From contig JADJUP010000035.1 in the NCBI GenBank assembly GCA_016716965.1, positions 1-46,214 on the forward strand: DNA of 46,214 nucleotides, given 5' to 3'. The translations under genes and the position numbers were made by a program. The DNA is from Sulfuritalea sp. (GTDB lineage: Bacteria; Pseudomonadota; Gammaproteobacteria; Burkholderiales; Rhodocyclaceae). Positions within the stretch are counted from its first letter, which is position 1; every line of letters begins with the position of its first letter. This document shows positions 17,057 to 29,085 of this stretch, piece after piece. The notes beneath the pieces are model-generated. The model ran no database searches, was not told the origin of the DNA, and worked only from the letters and a program-made list of their open reading frames with translations.

Positions 17057-17767
17057 TCACTGCCCGGCGACTGCGGCGATAAGTCTGGTCAGGGTGTCGG
17101 GCGGGTTGATGAAGCGGAATCCCGAGGCATGTCCGCGACTGCCATCCGGCAGCGTAACCACTTCCGAGTAACGTACTTCAAGGTCGACAACGACCGGATC
17201 GATTCCCGGCACTTCAATCCGGCTGCCAACGAGTACCGTGCCCGGCTCGAGGGTAATGTCGGCAGAGTAGTAGAGGGCACTTATGCCGCCCAGGCTGATG
17301 TTCCGTATTCTCGCTTCGAAAGGCAGCATCCCTCCGGCATCGGCGACGCAGCGCAGCAATGTCGTGGCTGCCACTTCGTGTCGATCGTGCTGGCGCCGCT
17401 GCTGTACGGCAAGGATCTCCGGATAACGCAAGCGTATTGCCGGAATGCCTTCATGCATGACCTTTCCAGGTCCGATGGCGGCGAACTCGATGTGCCATTC
17501 GCCCAGCGTGCATACGAAAGTTAAGCTGGCGCGGGCGAGCAGGGCCGCATTTGTTGATTCGTCCGCGGCGGCGGTGACGACGATGAACCCCCATGTCGCG
17601 TCGGCGCCAATGATCCGGGCGGTGAATGGATCTTCACCTCCCGGAATTTCTGCCGTCACAAGCTGATTTCGGGCAATCAATGCATCGAGCACGCGCTTGA
17701 TCTCGATCCTTGAGCGCACCAGATGGTCCGACCTAATCGTGGCCTTTTCGGTTGTAGGCATAGTCAA
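17057..17767 (-). CDS. YcgR-like flagellar brake protein with PilZ domain
   Basis: 236 residues. The N-terminal YcgR domain (about 20-115: ARIIGADATWGFIVVTAA, VCTLGEWHIEFAAIGPGKV) is followed by a PilZ domain starting at QQRRQHDRHEV (RxxxR-type c-di-GMP arm) with the NISLGGISALYY (N/DxSxxG) motif and SGFRFINPP at its end. Binding c-di-GMP lets such proteins slow the flagellar motor, but no flagellar genes are in the window. The start may be 17767 or the next ATG at 17761. It stands alone, separated from hoxW by about 86 bases. Confidence 0.83.
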   Translation of the reverse strand: MTMPTTEKATIRSDHLVRSRIEIKRVLDALIARNQLVTAEIPGGEDPFTARIIGADATWGFIVVTAAADESTNAALLARASLTFVCTLGEWHIEFAAIGPGKVMHEGIPAIRLRYPEILAVQQRRQHDRHEVAATTLLRCVADAGGMLPFEARIRNISLGGISALYYSADITLEPGTVLVGSRIEVPGIDPVVVDLEVRYSEVVTLPDGSRGHASGFRFINPPDTLTRLIAAVAGQ

Positions 17768-17853
17768 TGCGGTATCAAGTTCAGAAAGCTCCGATAGAAC
17801 CGGGGCACTTTTCGCTGATTATCCCCGCCGGAGCCCGGTCTGTCCGGTGCAAT

Positions 17854-18312
17854 TCAGCCGGCAGCGATCCAGTCGGCGGCAGTTGCCAGCGCCGCGGTCA
17901 GGTTACGCTGCGCGGCGGCGGTCAGCGGCTCGCCGAGTTCGAAACGCTCGGCGCGGATCGCCAGCAGCCAGCAGGGCGGCGGTTCGCCGTCGTCGATGTC
18001 GGCAAATACCTTGAGCACGGCCTGCGGGCTCATGGCGTGGGTGGTGAAGCTGGCATCGCGGGCAGCCTCGATGCGTGCCAGTGTGCAGGGCGGGGCGGCG
18101 TCGAGGCTGGCATCGACGAACAGCACGCGGCGGCGACCTTGCAGGTCAAGTGCATGCTCGACCTGCAACTGGAAATCGGTCAGGAAGTCGACCTTGCCCC
18201 ATTCCGGATGGCGGGCGGCGAGTGAGGTGAAATGCTCGACGAACAGCGGCCCCAATGCATCGTCGCCACGGCTGGGATTGCCCCAGCCGAAGACCAGCGT
18301 CGGCGCCGTCAA
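17854..18312 (-). CDS. hoxW: [NiFe] hydrogenase maturation endopeptidase HoxW
   Basis: 152 residues. Family marks are FGWGNPSRGDDALGPLFVEH at the N-terminus (nickel-contacting Asp/Glu region), VLFVDASLDAAPP and FTTHAMSPQAVLKV. HoxW removes the C-terminal tail of HoxH after nickel insertion. TTG start at 18312 overlaps the hoxH stop as TTGA, making it the last gene of the operon. Confidence 0.9.
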   Translation of the reverse strand: MTAPTLVFGWGNPSRGDDALGPLFVEHFTSLAARHPEWGKVDFLTDFQLQVEHALDLQGRRRVLFVDASLDAAPPCTLARIEAARDASFTTHAMSPQAVLKVFADIDDGEPPPCWLLAIRAERFELGEPLTAAAQRNLTAALATAADWIAAG

Positions 18313-19817
18313 GACGGCTCGCGGACTTCGCCGAATTCACGGGTGAGGCCGCGGTGGTCGCGCGTGGCCTCGTCGAGCACCGTGCCGTCAGCGCCGACTA
18401 TTGCGATTTCCAGTGGCATCTGGCCCAGCGCATGGGTGGCGCAGGAGAGGCAGGGGTCGAAGGCGCGGATGGCGATTTCGACGTGGTTGAGCAGGCCCTC
18501 GGTGATCTCGACGCCGTCGAGGTACTGTTTCGCCACTTCGCGCACCGCCGTGTTCATCGCCTGGTTGTTGTGGGTGGTGGAGACGATCAGGTTGGCGCGG
18601 ATCACCTGGTCGTTTTCGTCGACCCGGTAGTGGTGGATCAGGGTGCCGCGCGGCGCTTCGATGACGCCGACGCCGCGTTCCTGGCGCTCGCCGGTGGCCA
18701 TCAGGTCGTGGCCGGTGATGTCGTCGTCGTGCAGCAGGTCCTTGATGCTCTCTACCGAGTGCAACATCTCGATCATGCGCGCCCAGTGGTAGCCCAGCGT
18801 GGCCCCGGCGGCGCTGCCGCCGTCGAAGGCGAGGAAGGCTTCGCGTTCCTTGTCCGCCAGCGGCGTCGGGATGTGGTCGCACATCGTTACGCGCGAAAGC
18901 GGGCCGACCCGGTAGGAGCCGTCTTCGGTGCCGAGCGACTTGAAGAAGGGGAACTTCATGTAGGACCAGGGCTTGACGTCTTCGCCGATCACGTCCCAGT
19001 AACGGCTGTAGTCGAAGTGGTCGAACAGCGGCTTGCCGTCGATGTCGCGCGCGCGCAGGCCGCCGTGGTAGAGATCCATGGCGCCGTCGGCGCGTATCAG
19101 GCACATGCCGGCGGAACGGAAGCGGCCGAAGGCGTTGTACTGCGTCAAATTCTGTTCGAACAGCCCGCGGATGATGCCCACCGCGTCGCGGCTCCAGGCC
19201 ACCATCTGGTAGATGTCCTTGAGCAACTCGGCGCGCTCCTCGGTCGAGAGCGACTTGTTCACGCCGCCGGGGATGGAGCCCGTGCCGTGCACGCGCTTGC
19301 CGGCCGTCATGCGGATCACTTCCTGGCCGTACTTCCTCAGCAGCACGCCCTTCTTGGCCACCTCGGGGTGGGCGGCGACGACGCCGACGATGTTGCGCGT
19401 GGCGACATCCGAACCGAAGCCGAACAGCAGGTCGGGCGAGGAGAGGTGGAAGAAGTGCAGCGCATGCGACTGCAGCATCTGGCCGTAGTGCATCAGGCGC
19501 CGCATCTTTTCGGCGGTCGGCGTCAGTTGCTTGACGCCGAGCATCATGTCCAGCGCCTTGGAGGCGGCGAGGTGGTGCGAGACCGGGCAGATGCCGCACA
19601 GGCGCTGCACCATGACCGGGACTTCCCAATAGGGGCGGCCCTGGATGAACTTTTCGAAGCCACGGAACTCGACGATGTGCAGGCGCACCTGGTGCACCTT
19701 GTTGTTGTCATCGAGCAGGATCGTGACCTTGCCGTGGCCCTCGACCCGCGACACGGGATCGATCGCGACGCGGCGCAGGGTTTCGGGGGATTTGGCGGTT
19801 TCGAGTTCGAATGTCAT
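18309..19817 (-). CDS. hoxH: NAD-reducing [NiFe] hydrogenase large subunit HoxH
   Basis: 502 residues from the ATG at 19817. Group 3d-type catalytic subunit. Opening RRVAIDPVSRVEGHGKVTI; nickel ligands in RLCGICPVSH (N-terminal pair) and DPCLSCATH (C-terminal pair). About 40 residues follow the last His and would be cut off by HoxW. All four cysteines are present, so it should be active. It is separated from hoxY by 167 bases, which hold a 126-bp repeat, whereas every other junction in the operon overlaps by 4 bases. Confidence 0.95.
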   Translation of the reverse strand: MTFELETAKSPETLRRVAIDPVSRVEGHGKVTILLDDNNKVHQVRLHIVEFRGFEKFIQGRPYWEVPVMVQRLCGICPVSHHLAASKALDMMLGVKQLTPTAEKMRRLMHYGQMLQSHALHFFHLSSPDLLFGFGSDVATRNIVGVVAAHPEVAKKGVLLRKYGQEVIRMTAGKRVHGTGSIPGGVNKSLSTEERAELLKDIYQMVAWSRDAVGIIRGLFEQNLTQYNAFGRFRSAGMCLIRADGAMDLYHGGLRARDIDGKPLFDHFDYSRYWDVIGEDVKPWSYMKFPFFKSLGTEDGSYRVGPLSRVTMCDHIPTPLADKEREAFLAFDGGSAAGATLGYHWARMIEMLHSVESIKDLLHDDDITGHDLMATGERQERGVGVIEAPRGTLIHHYRVDENDQVIRANLIVSTTHNNQAMNTAVREVAKQYLDGVEITEGLLNHVEIAIRAFDPCLSCATHALGQMPLEIAIVGADGTVLDEATRDHRGLTREFGEVREPS

Positions 19818-19849
19818 GGCGTTCTCTGAGTTTTGGTTCAAATGTCGTG

Positions 19850-19975
19850 AAGAAATCGTAGCGAGCGGGCCGCAGCAGGGTGCGGCCGGAGCGCAGCTAC
19901 CGGAATGCACGTAGGTGTGCATGAGGATAGCGAGCACCGCCCAAGCCCTGATCCGGCACGCGCAGTAGATTTATT
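19850..19975 (+). repeat. 126-bp structured dispersed repeat, copy 1
   Basis: Fills most of the hoxY-hoxH gap, in the opposite orientation to the operon. It matches the minus strand of 41884-42009 over its whole length without gaps (about 20 differences by eye). It contains a 7-bp stem GGCCGCA/TGCGGCC and a 6-bp stem ATGCAC-GTAGGT-GTGCAT whose sequence is changed on both sides in copy 2. Not recognised as a named family. Confidence 0.85.
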
Positions 19976-19984
19976 CATGGCATT

Positions 19985-20554
19985 TCAGTCGTAGTGCATC
20001 AGGCCGTGGCCGAGGGTTGGCGTGCGGCCGGCGAGCAGGTCGGTCAGCAGCTTCCAGATGGCGTCGGCCGGCGGCGGGCAGCCGGGCAGGAAGTAATCGA
20101 CCTTGACCACTTCGTGGATCGGGTGCACCTGGTTCAGCGGCAGCGGCAGTTCCGGATCGTTGGGAATGCCGCCATGCGAAATTCCGGCTTCGGTCTGGTA
20201 CACCTCCTCCAGAATGTCGCGCAGGTCGAGGTGGTTGCGCTGCGCCGGCAGGCCGCCGTTGATGGCGCAGGCGCCGACGGCGACGAGGATCTTGCAGTTC
20301 TTGCGGAATTCGCGCAGCACATGCACGTTCTCGGCGTTGCACAGGCCGCCCTCGATCAGGCCAAGGTCGCAGGGTCCGCAGTGCTTGATGTCGGTGATCG
20401 GCGAGCGGTCGAACTCGACCAGTTCGAGGAGCTTGAGGATGCGCTCGTCGATGTCGAGGAAGGACATGTGGCAGCCGAAGCAGCCGGCGAGGCTGGTGGT
20501 GGCGACCTTGAGCTTCTTCGCCGCGACCGGCGCGGCATTCATGGGCGCATTCAT
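19985..20554 (-). CDS. hoxY: NAD-reducing hydrogenase small subunit HoxY
   Basis: 189 residues from the ATG at 20554 (MNAPMNAAPV), with AAGGAG upstream inside hoxU. Proximal [4Fe-4S] ligands are in LAGCFGCHMSFLDID, KHCGPCDLGLIEG, VAVGACAINGGLPA and FLPGCPPPADAIW. It forms the hydrogenase module with HoxH. The start overlaps the hoxU stop (ATGA). Confidence 0.94.
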   Translation of the reverse strand: MNAPMNAAPVAAKKLKVATTSLAGCFGCHMSFLDIDERILKLLELVEFDRSPITDIKHCGPCDLGLIEGGLCNAENVHVLREFRKNCKILVAVGACAINGGLPAQRNHLDLRDILEEVYQTEAGISHGGIPNDPELPLPLNQVHPIHEVVKVDYFLPGCPPPADAIWKLLTDLLAGRTPTLGHGLMHYD

Positions 20555-21264
20555 GCTGTCGGCTCCTTGACCTGTTCGTTGATCGGTGTCTTGTCGTACT
20601 GGCGCTCGCCGATGGGCACGGCGAAGCCCTTGCGCTTGACCAGGATCACGCCGACCGGGCAGATGCTGGCGGCGCGATCGGTGACGGCGAAGTCCGTGTC
20701 GGCCAGCTTGCCCGATTCGCTGTTGATGTGGATGCGGCGGCCGAGGATGCCGCGTCCGCCCATGGCGAAGACGTTCTTGCCATCGACCTCGCGCGAGGCG
20801 GTGACGCACAGGCTGCACATGATGCAGCGGTTGAAGTCGAGCAGGATGTCGGGGTGCGACGCATCCACCGGACGGTCGGGATAGAACATGTCGAAATGCG
20901 GCGACATCATCTTCAGTTCGTAGGCCGTGGCTTGCAGCGTGCAGTTGCCGCTTTTCTCGCAGGAGGGGCAGAAATGGTTGCCCTCGACGAAGAACATCTG
21001 CAGCAGGGTGCGGCGCTTGTCGTCGAGTTCGGCCGTGCGGTTCTCTACGCTCATCCCGGCCTGCGCTTCCATGGTGCAACTGGAACCGAAGCGGCCATTG
21101 ACCTTGACCGTGCACAGCTTGCAGGAACCATGCGCGGGAAAATCCGGATGCCAGCACAGGTGCGGGATATACACGCCCGCCGCCTTGGCGGCCTGCATGA
21201 TGGTTTGTCCCGGCGTGAAGGAAATGTCTTCGCCGTCGAGCTGGAATGTGAGTTCATTGCTCAT
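20551..21264 (-). CDS. hoxU: NAD-reducing hydrogenase diaphorase small subunit HoxU
   Basis: 237 residues. N-terminal [2Fe-2S] ferredoxin domain (LCWHPDFPAHGSCKLC, then GSSCTME), the NuoG-type His/Cys cluster site HFCPSCEKSGNC, and a C-terminal cluster CIMCSLCV with ICPVGVI. It carries electrons between HoxF and HoxY. ATG at 21264 overlaps the hoxF stop by 4 bases, with GAGG upstream. Confidence 0.94.
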   Translation of the reverse strand: MSNELTFQLDGEDISFTPGQTIMQAAKAAGVYIPHLCWHPDFPAHGSCKLCTVKVNGRFGSSCTMEAQAGMSVENRTAELDDKRRTLLQMFFVEGNHFCPSCEKSGNCTLQATAYELKMMSPHFDMFYPDRPVDASHPDILLDFNRCIMCSLCVTASREVDGKNVFAMGGRGILGRRIHINSESGKLADTDFAVTDRAASICPVGVILVKRKGFAVPIGERQYDKTPINEQVKEPTA

Positions 21265-23060
21265 GCTTCGGCCTCATTGGTCAGGTGGGCGGCGGCGTCG
21301 TCGCGCCCGGTCATCTGCCTGGCCTGCGACAGCGCGGCATCCAGGTCGAAGGCCGGTTCGTAGTCGAGCGACTTCAGGCGGCGCTCGTAGGCGGGACGGA
21401 ACTTGTTCAGGGTGTCGAACACCGGGTTGCAGGCCGAATTGCCCAGGCCGCAGTGGCTGGCGCCCTGCATCACGCGGTGCAGTTTGAACAGTTCGTTGAT
21501 GTCGTAGGGAGAACCGTGACCGAGCGAAATCTTGTCCATCATGTTGCGCACCAGGGTCGTGCCGACCCGGCAGGGGGTGCAGAACCCGCAGGACTCGTGG
21601 GCGAAGAAGTGGGCGAAGTTGCGCGCCACCTCGAACATGTCGCGCGTGTCGTCGAAGACCATGAAGGCGCCGGCGGTCGGCAGGTCCTCGAAGGCGATGC
21701 GGCGTCCAAATTCCTCAGTGGAGACGCAGATGCCGGAGGGACCGGAAATCTGTACCGCCTGAGAATCCGTTGCGCCGCAGTCGTCAAGGACCTGGCGTAC
21801 GGTGACGCCGTAGGGATATTCGTAGATGCCGGGCCGTTCGCAGTCGCCGCTGACCGAGAAGATCTTGGTCCCGGCGGATTTTTCGGTTCCATGTCCGGCG
21901 TACCAGGCGCCGCCATGCGCGGCGATCAGGCAGGACGCGGCCAGCGTCTCGACGTTGTTCACCGTGGTCGGCTGATCGAGGTAGCCGCGCGTGACGGGGA
22001 AGGGCGGGCGGATGCGCGGGCGGCCCGGCTTGCCTTCCAGCGATTCGATCAGCGCCGATTCCTCGCCGCAGACATAGGCGCCGGCACCGAGGTGGATCTC
22101 GATGTCGAAGTCGAAGCCCTTGCCGAGGATGTCGGCGCCCAGCAGGCCGGATGCACGCCGTGCCGCCAGCGCCGACTCCAGTGGTTCCAGCAGGTAGCGG
22201 TATTCGCCGCGCAGGTAGATCAGGCCCTTCTTCGCGCCGACGACGTAGCCGGCAATGCTCATGCCCTCGAAGACGAGGTCGGCATAGGAGTTGAGCAGCA
22301 CGCGGTCCTTGAAGGTGCCAGGCTCGCCTTCGTCGGCATTGCACACCACATAGTGCGCCGGGTTGTCGCCAGTGCCCACCGCGTTGCGGCAGGCTTCCCA
22401 TTTCAGGCCGGTGCCGAAACCGGCGCCGCCGCGGCCGCGCAGCTTGCCGGCCTTGATTTCGTCGAGCATGGCTTGCGGGCCTCGTTCCAGCGCGGCCTTC
22501 AGCGCCTGCCCGGGCATAAGTTCGTGGCCGAGCAGGATGTCCTTGCGGCGGATGTTGTCCTCGACCGAGAACCATTCGGCGGGCCATTCGGCCACCGGCG
22601 TCTGGTTGCGGATCAGTCCGACCATTTCGCCGAGGCGCGCCTGCGTCATGCGCGTGATGGCGCGGTAATTCACCAGCAGGGCCGGGCCCTGGTCGCACAT
22701 GCCGGTGCAGGAAGTGGTGTTCACGCTGACCAGGCCGTCCTCCGAGACCCGCCCCGGTTCCAGCCAGAGTTTCTTGCACATGGCGTCCATCAGGTCGGTG
22801 TTGCCCAGCATGCGGTCGGTGATGTTGTCCGACCAGAGCACGCAGTAGGTGCCGCGCGGACGGGTGTGAAAGAAGCTGTAGAAGGACGCCGTGCCGCTGA
22901 CCATGGCGCGCGGCCAGCCGATGCCGGCGGCGATGTGGCTCAAGGTGGCGGGCGACAGCCAGCCCAGTTGTTCCTGGACTTCGCGCAGGATCTGCACCAG
23001 ACGCGTGCCATTGCGATCGTGGCGCGCAAGAACCGCGTCGATTCGGGGAAAATCGGTCAT
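21261..23060 (-). CDS. hoxF: NAD-reducing hydrogenase diaphorase large subunit HoxF
   Basis: 599 residues from the ATG at 23060, with GAGG 8 bases upstream. The NuoE-like N-terminal domain (about 1-160) has NTTSCTGMCDQGPALLVN. The NuoF-like domain has the FMN/NADH loop LRGRGGAGFGTGLKW, the segment GAGAYVCGEESALIESLEGK, and the [4Fe-4S] site SCGFCTPCRVG plus a downstream Cys. It transfers electrons from H2 oxidation to NAD+ (and back). First gene of hoxFUYHW; an FNR-type box lies 70 bases upstream. No hoxI or hyp genes are present in the window. Confidence 0.95.
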   Translation of the reverse strand: MTDFPRIDAVLARHDRNGTRLVQILREVQEQLGWLSPATLSHIAAGIGWPRAMVSGTASFYSFFHTRPRGTYCVLWSDNITDRMLGNTDLMDAMCKKLWLEPGRVSEDGLVSVNTTSCTGMCDQGPALLVNYRAITRMTQARLGEMVGLIRNQTPVAEWPAEWFSVEDNIRRKDILLGHELMPGQALKAALERGPQAMLDEIKAGKLRGRGGAGFGTGLKWEACRNAVGTGDNPAHYVVCNADEGEPGTFKDRVLLNSYADLVFEGMSIAGYVVGAKKGLIYLRGEYRYLLEPLESALAARRASGLLGADILGKGFDFDIEIHLGAGAYVCGEESALIESLEGKPGRPRIRPPFPVTRGYLDQPTTVNNVETLAASCLIAAHGGAWYAGHGTEKSAGTKIFSVSGDCERPGIYEYPYGVTVRQVLDDCGATDSQAVQISGPSGICVSTEEFGRRIAFEDLPTAGAFMVFDDTRDMFEVARNFAHFFAHESCGFCTPCRVGTTLVRNMMDKISLGHGSPYDINELFKLHRVMQGASHCGLGNSACNPVFDTLNKFRPAYERRLKSLDYEPAFDLDAALSQARQMTGRDDAAAHLTNEAEA

Positions 23061-23129
23061 GGATGAACCTCGTTCTGGTGGGTGCTGCAGATAATGCACT
23101 GCAGCATATCGTTTTCGGGCAGGCGTGGC

Positions 23130-23143
23130 TTAATCTGGATCAA
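23130..23143 (-). promoter_or_regulatory. FNR/Anr-type box upstream of hoxF
   Basis: Reads TTGATCCAGATTAA on the minus strand, one base from TTGAT-N4-ATCAA. A possible -10 (TATGCT, 23108-23103) lies 28.5 bases from the box centre, the class II arrangement, suggesting induction when oxygen is low. Confidence 0.7.
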
Positions 23144-23333
23144 ACCTTTGTTTCGCGTCCGGTGTTAACGACCGCGATCGGGCGAAGTTGAGGGGCGCGA
23201 AGGCGGGCGAACAGGCCGCTCGCTCCCTATTACCTTTGTTAGAATCGGGTCATTTGTTAAGTTGGCCTTCCAGTCGGAGGTACGGCGCGCCTGCGCTGCG
23301 ACCGATCCGGCGCGGAACCCTCCAGGCACCACC

Positions 23334-26715
<3,382 letters not shown>

Positions 26716-26839
26716 AGCCGCCTGCGCCGCTCCCGGCGATCTCTTGCGGCTGGGCCGGATTCGCGAATCCGCCCGGATAGGCTGCTAGGATGTCGGCTGC
26801 GCCCCGAAATCCCGATTCCACCGCAAGAAGACGCATCAC

Positions 26840-27751
26840 ATGATCATCGATAGTCCCTTCGCCGCGCTGGGCAACGTCAGCGATACCGAAGAGGTGGAAG
26901 CCCAGGTGGACGCCATCGTCCGCCGCTTTGCGCCGGGGCACGACCTGGCGCGCGTCGATGCGGCCTTTGCCCTGCTGAATCGCGCCTTCGCCGGCGAACT
27001 GCCGGGTTACCAGAAGTTGCAGACTCTGTACCACAACCGCACCCACACCAACGAAGTGGTGCTTTGCACGGCGCGCATGCTGCATGGCATGCACCTCGCG
27101 GGACAGGGCCTGGACGGCGACCATATCGACGCCGCGCTGATCGGCGCCCTGATGCATGACGTCGGCTACCTGATGAGCGACGCGGAAGCCGGTGGAACCG
27201 GCGCCCAGTTCACCGACAACCACGTGTTGCGCGGCGTCGAGTTCGCCCGCCGCCACCTGCAGGACCTGCCGGCCAACGTGCTCGAGGTGACTGCCAAGGT
27301 GATCCTGCTCACCGATCACCGCAAGCATCCGGACTGGGTGCGCCTCGACAACGTGCAGCAGCAGCGCGCCGCCTATGCCACGGCGACGGCCGACCTGATC
27401 GGCCAGATGGCCAATCGCGAATACCTCGAACGCGTGCTGTTCCTTTATTACGAGTTCGAGGAAGCCCAAATGGGCGGTTTTGCCGATTTCCACGACCTGC
27501 TGGAAAAGACCACGGCCTTCTACCGCAGCATCAAGGCGCGCCTGGACCAGGACCTGAACGGCCTGTCGGCCCACCTCGGGCGGCATTTCGAGCAGCAAAC
27601 CGGCGCCGGCAGGAACTTTTACCAGGAGTCGATCGATCGCAATCTCGGCTATCTGGAACGCGTGGTCGCGACCGAGCGCGACCACCGGCTGGAACATCTG
27701 CGCCGTGGCCACGTGGTGGAGCAACTGCTCGACCTGAAGGGCAAGAAATGA
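26840..27751 (+). CDS. HD-domain metal-dependent phosphohydrolase-like protein
   Basis: 303 residues. The HD pattern is YHNRTHTNEVV (first His pair), ALIGALMHDVGYLMSD (HD dyad) and VILLTDHRKHPDW. This arrangement resembles predicted phosphohydrolases and diverged phosphodiesterases; the substrate is unknown. No signal peptide or membrane segment; the C-terminal third is helical with a Gln/Arg-rich end. It sits 46 bases before nikR on the same strand. Confidence 0.75.
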   Translation: MIIDSPFAALGNVSDTEEVEAQVDAIVRRFAPGHDLARVDAAFALLNRAFAGELPGYQKLQTLYHNRTHTNEVVLCTARMLHGMHLAGQGLDGDHIDAALIGALMHDVGYLMSDAEAGGTGAQFTDNHVLRGVEFARRHLQDLPANVLEVTAKVILLTDHRKHPDWVRLDNVQQQRAAYATATADLIGQMANREYLERVLFLYYEFEEAQMGGFADFHDLLEKTTAFYRSIKARLDQDLNGLSAHLGRHFEQQTGAGRNFYQESIDRNLGYLERVVATERDHRLEHLRRGHVVEQLLDLKGKK

Positions 27752-27797
27752 TGGCCGCCTCTGCGCGCGCCGGGCTGGCGGCCGGGCGGGAGGCCTG

Positions 27798-28280
27798 ATG
27801 GAACGCATCACCATTTCGCTGGATGCCGAGCTCGCCGCCGAGTTCGACCGGCTGATCGCGGAGCGCGGTTACCAGAACCGCTCCGAGGCGGTGCGCGACG
27901 TGCTCCGTGCCCACCTGGAAAGCGCCCGCCAGCAACGCGGCGAGGCGACACATTGCGTGGCCAACCTGTCGTATGTGTACAACCACCACGAACGCGACCT
28001 GGCCGAGCGCCTGACGGCCCTGCAGCATGGCCAGCACGACCTCACCGTGGCGACGCTGCACGCCCACCTCGACCACGAAAACTGCCTCGAAAGCGTGGTC
28101 CTGCGCGGGCCGACCGCCGCCGTGCGTCATTTTGCCGATGCCATGATCGCCGAGCGCGGCGTGCGCCACGGCCAGCTCAACCTGATCGACGTCGAGATCG
28201 ACGCGGGGCGCGCCCACGGCCACGGCTATCGTCCTGCCGGCAGCGGCCACGGCCACGTCCATCTGAAGCCGAAAACCTGA
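27798..28280 (+). CDS. nikR: Nickel-responsive regulator NikR
   Basis: 160 residues. N-terminal ribbon-helix-helix (MERITISLDAELAAEFDRLI, GYQNRSEAVRDVLR) and the C-terminal ACT-like nickel domain with YVYNHHERDL and the metal-site motif TLHAHLDHENCLE (His, His, Cys ligands). The His-rich tail (HGHGYRPAGSGHGHVHLK) is longer than in E. coli NikR and may bind extra nickel. GGGAGG precedes the ATG. A NikR-type palindrome precedes the nickel transporter at 34497, the likely target. Confidence 0.95.
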   Translation: MERITISLDAELAAEFDRLIAERGYQNRSEAVRDVLRAHLESARQQRGEATHCVANLSYVYNHHERDLAERLTALQHGQHDLTVATLHAHLDHENCLESVVLRGPTAAVRHFADAMIAERGVRHGQLNLIDVEIDAGRAHGHGYRPAGSGHGHVHLKPKT

Positions 28281-28287
28281 TTCCGCC

Positions 28288-28924
28288 GTGGCGGTTCCAG
28301 ATCACCTCGTCCTCGCCACCCGCAACCTCGACGCCGGTGCCACATGGCTGGAACGGCATCTCGGCACGACGCTCGCGGCCGGCGGCAAGCACGCGCGAAT
28401 GGGCACCCACAATCGCCTGCTGAAACTCGGCGCGGGCTTCTACCTCGAACTGATCGCCATCGATCCGCAGGTACCGCCGCCCGCAAGGCCGCGCTGGTTC
28501 GGCCTCGATCACCTGGAACTGCCGGTGGACCGCCCGCGCCTGATCCACTGGGTGGCGCGCAGCGACGACATCGCGCGCGACGTTGTCGCCTGCGGCGATG
28601 GGACGACCGAAATCCTGGACATGGAACGCGGCGACTATCGCTGGCGCATCAGCCGTCCCGCCTGACGGCAGCCTGCCCGGCGACGGCCTGCTGCCGACCC
28701 TGATCCAGTGGGATGTTGCGCTTCATCCCGCCGACCGCCTGCCCGACGCGGGTTGCACGCTGATGAAGCTGGAAGCCTTTCATCCGCGGCCGCAGGGCAT
28801 TCGCGATCGACTCACGGCGCTTGGCCTGGCAACGAATCTGGATCTGCATGCCTGTGACGCCGGCGAAACGGCGCAACTGGTCGCCTACGTTCGCTGCCCG
28901 CGAGGCCTCGTCGAGCTGGACTGA
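28288..28924 (+). CDS. Glyoxalase-like (VOC) domain protein, one frameshift near 28660
   Basis: About 210 residues after correction. GTG start 8 bases after nikR (PDHLVLATRNLDAGATWLER). The first half has GTHNRLLKLGAGFYLELIAID; the second half has LLPTLIQWDVALHPADRLPD and AYVRCPRGLVELD, matching glyoxalase-like domain 3 proteins. A base change in CGTCCCGCCTGACGG creates a stop at 28665, after which the other frame continues. Enzymatic role unknown; probably co-transcribed with nikR. Confidence 0.75.
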
Positions 28925-28974
28925 GGGGCGGCACGGATGGCCGGTCGTTCTTGCCAGCCAAGCGTGGGTTTGGC

Positions 28975-28988
28975 TTGATTCGGGTCAA
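28975..28988 (+). promoter_or_regulatory. FNR/Anr-type box upstream of the large PAS kinase
   Basis: TTGATTCGGGTCAA, one base from TTGAT-N4-ATCAA. A TATGAT -10 at 29010-29015 lies 28.5 bases from the box centre, the same geometry as at hoxF. Confidence 0.65.
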
Positions 28989-29009
28989 TATTCCAGCAGA
29001 TTGGGCAGG

Positions 29010-29015
29010 TATGAT
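29010..29015 (+). promoter_or_regulatory. Probable -10 element of the large PAS kinase gene
   Basis: TATGAT, with an FNR-type box in place of the -35. The expected start site near 29022 leaves a leader of about 64 bases. Confidence 0.55.
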
Positions 29016-29085
29016 CGTTGCAAGCGCCTTGGCGCAATCCGCCCGGAGGCGGCACGAGCGTTAGTGACCGAAAAACATCACGGCA

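Noticed and set aside
19850..19975. Repeat as an integron attC site or insertion sequence
   Set aside because: No R'/R'' core sites (GTTRRRY), no integrase, no transposase and no target duplication are visible; the two copies keep a hairpin rather than terminal inverted repeats.
23276..23291. GGAGG before an upstream start of the 23334 kinase
   Set aside because: No ATG, GTG or TTG in the right frame lies at a usable distance after it; the ATG at 23334 remains the best start.
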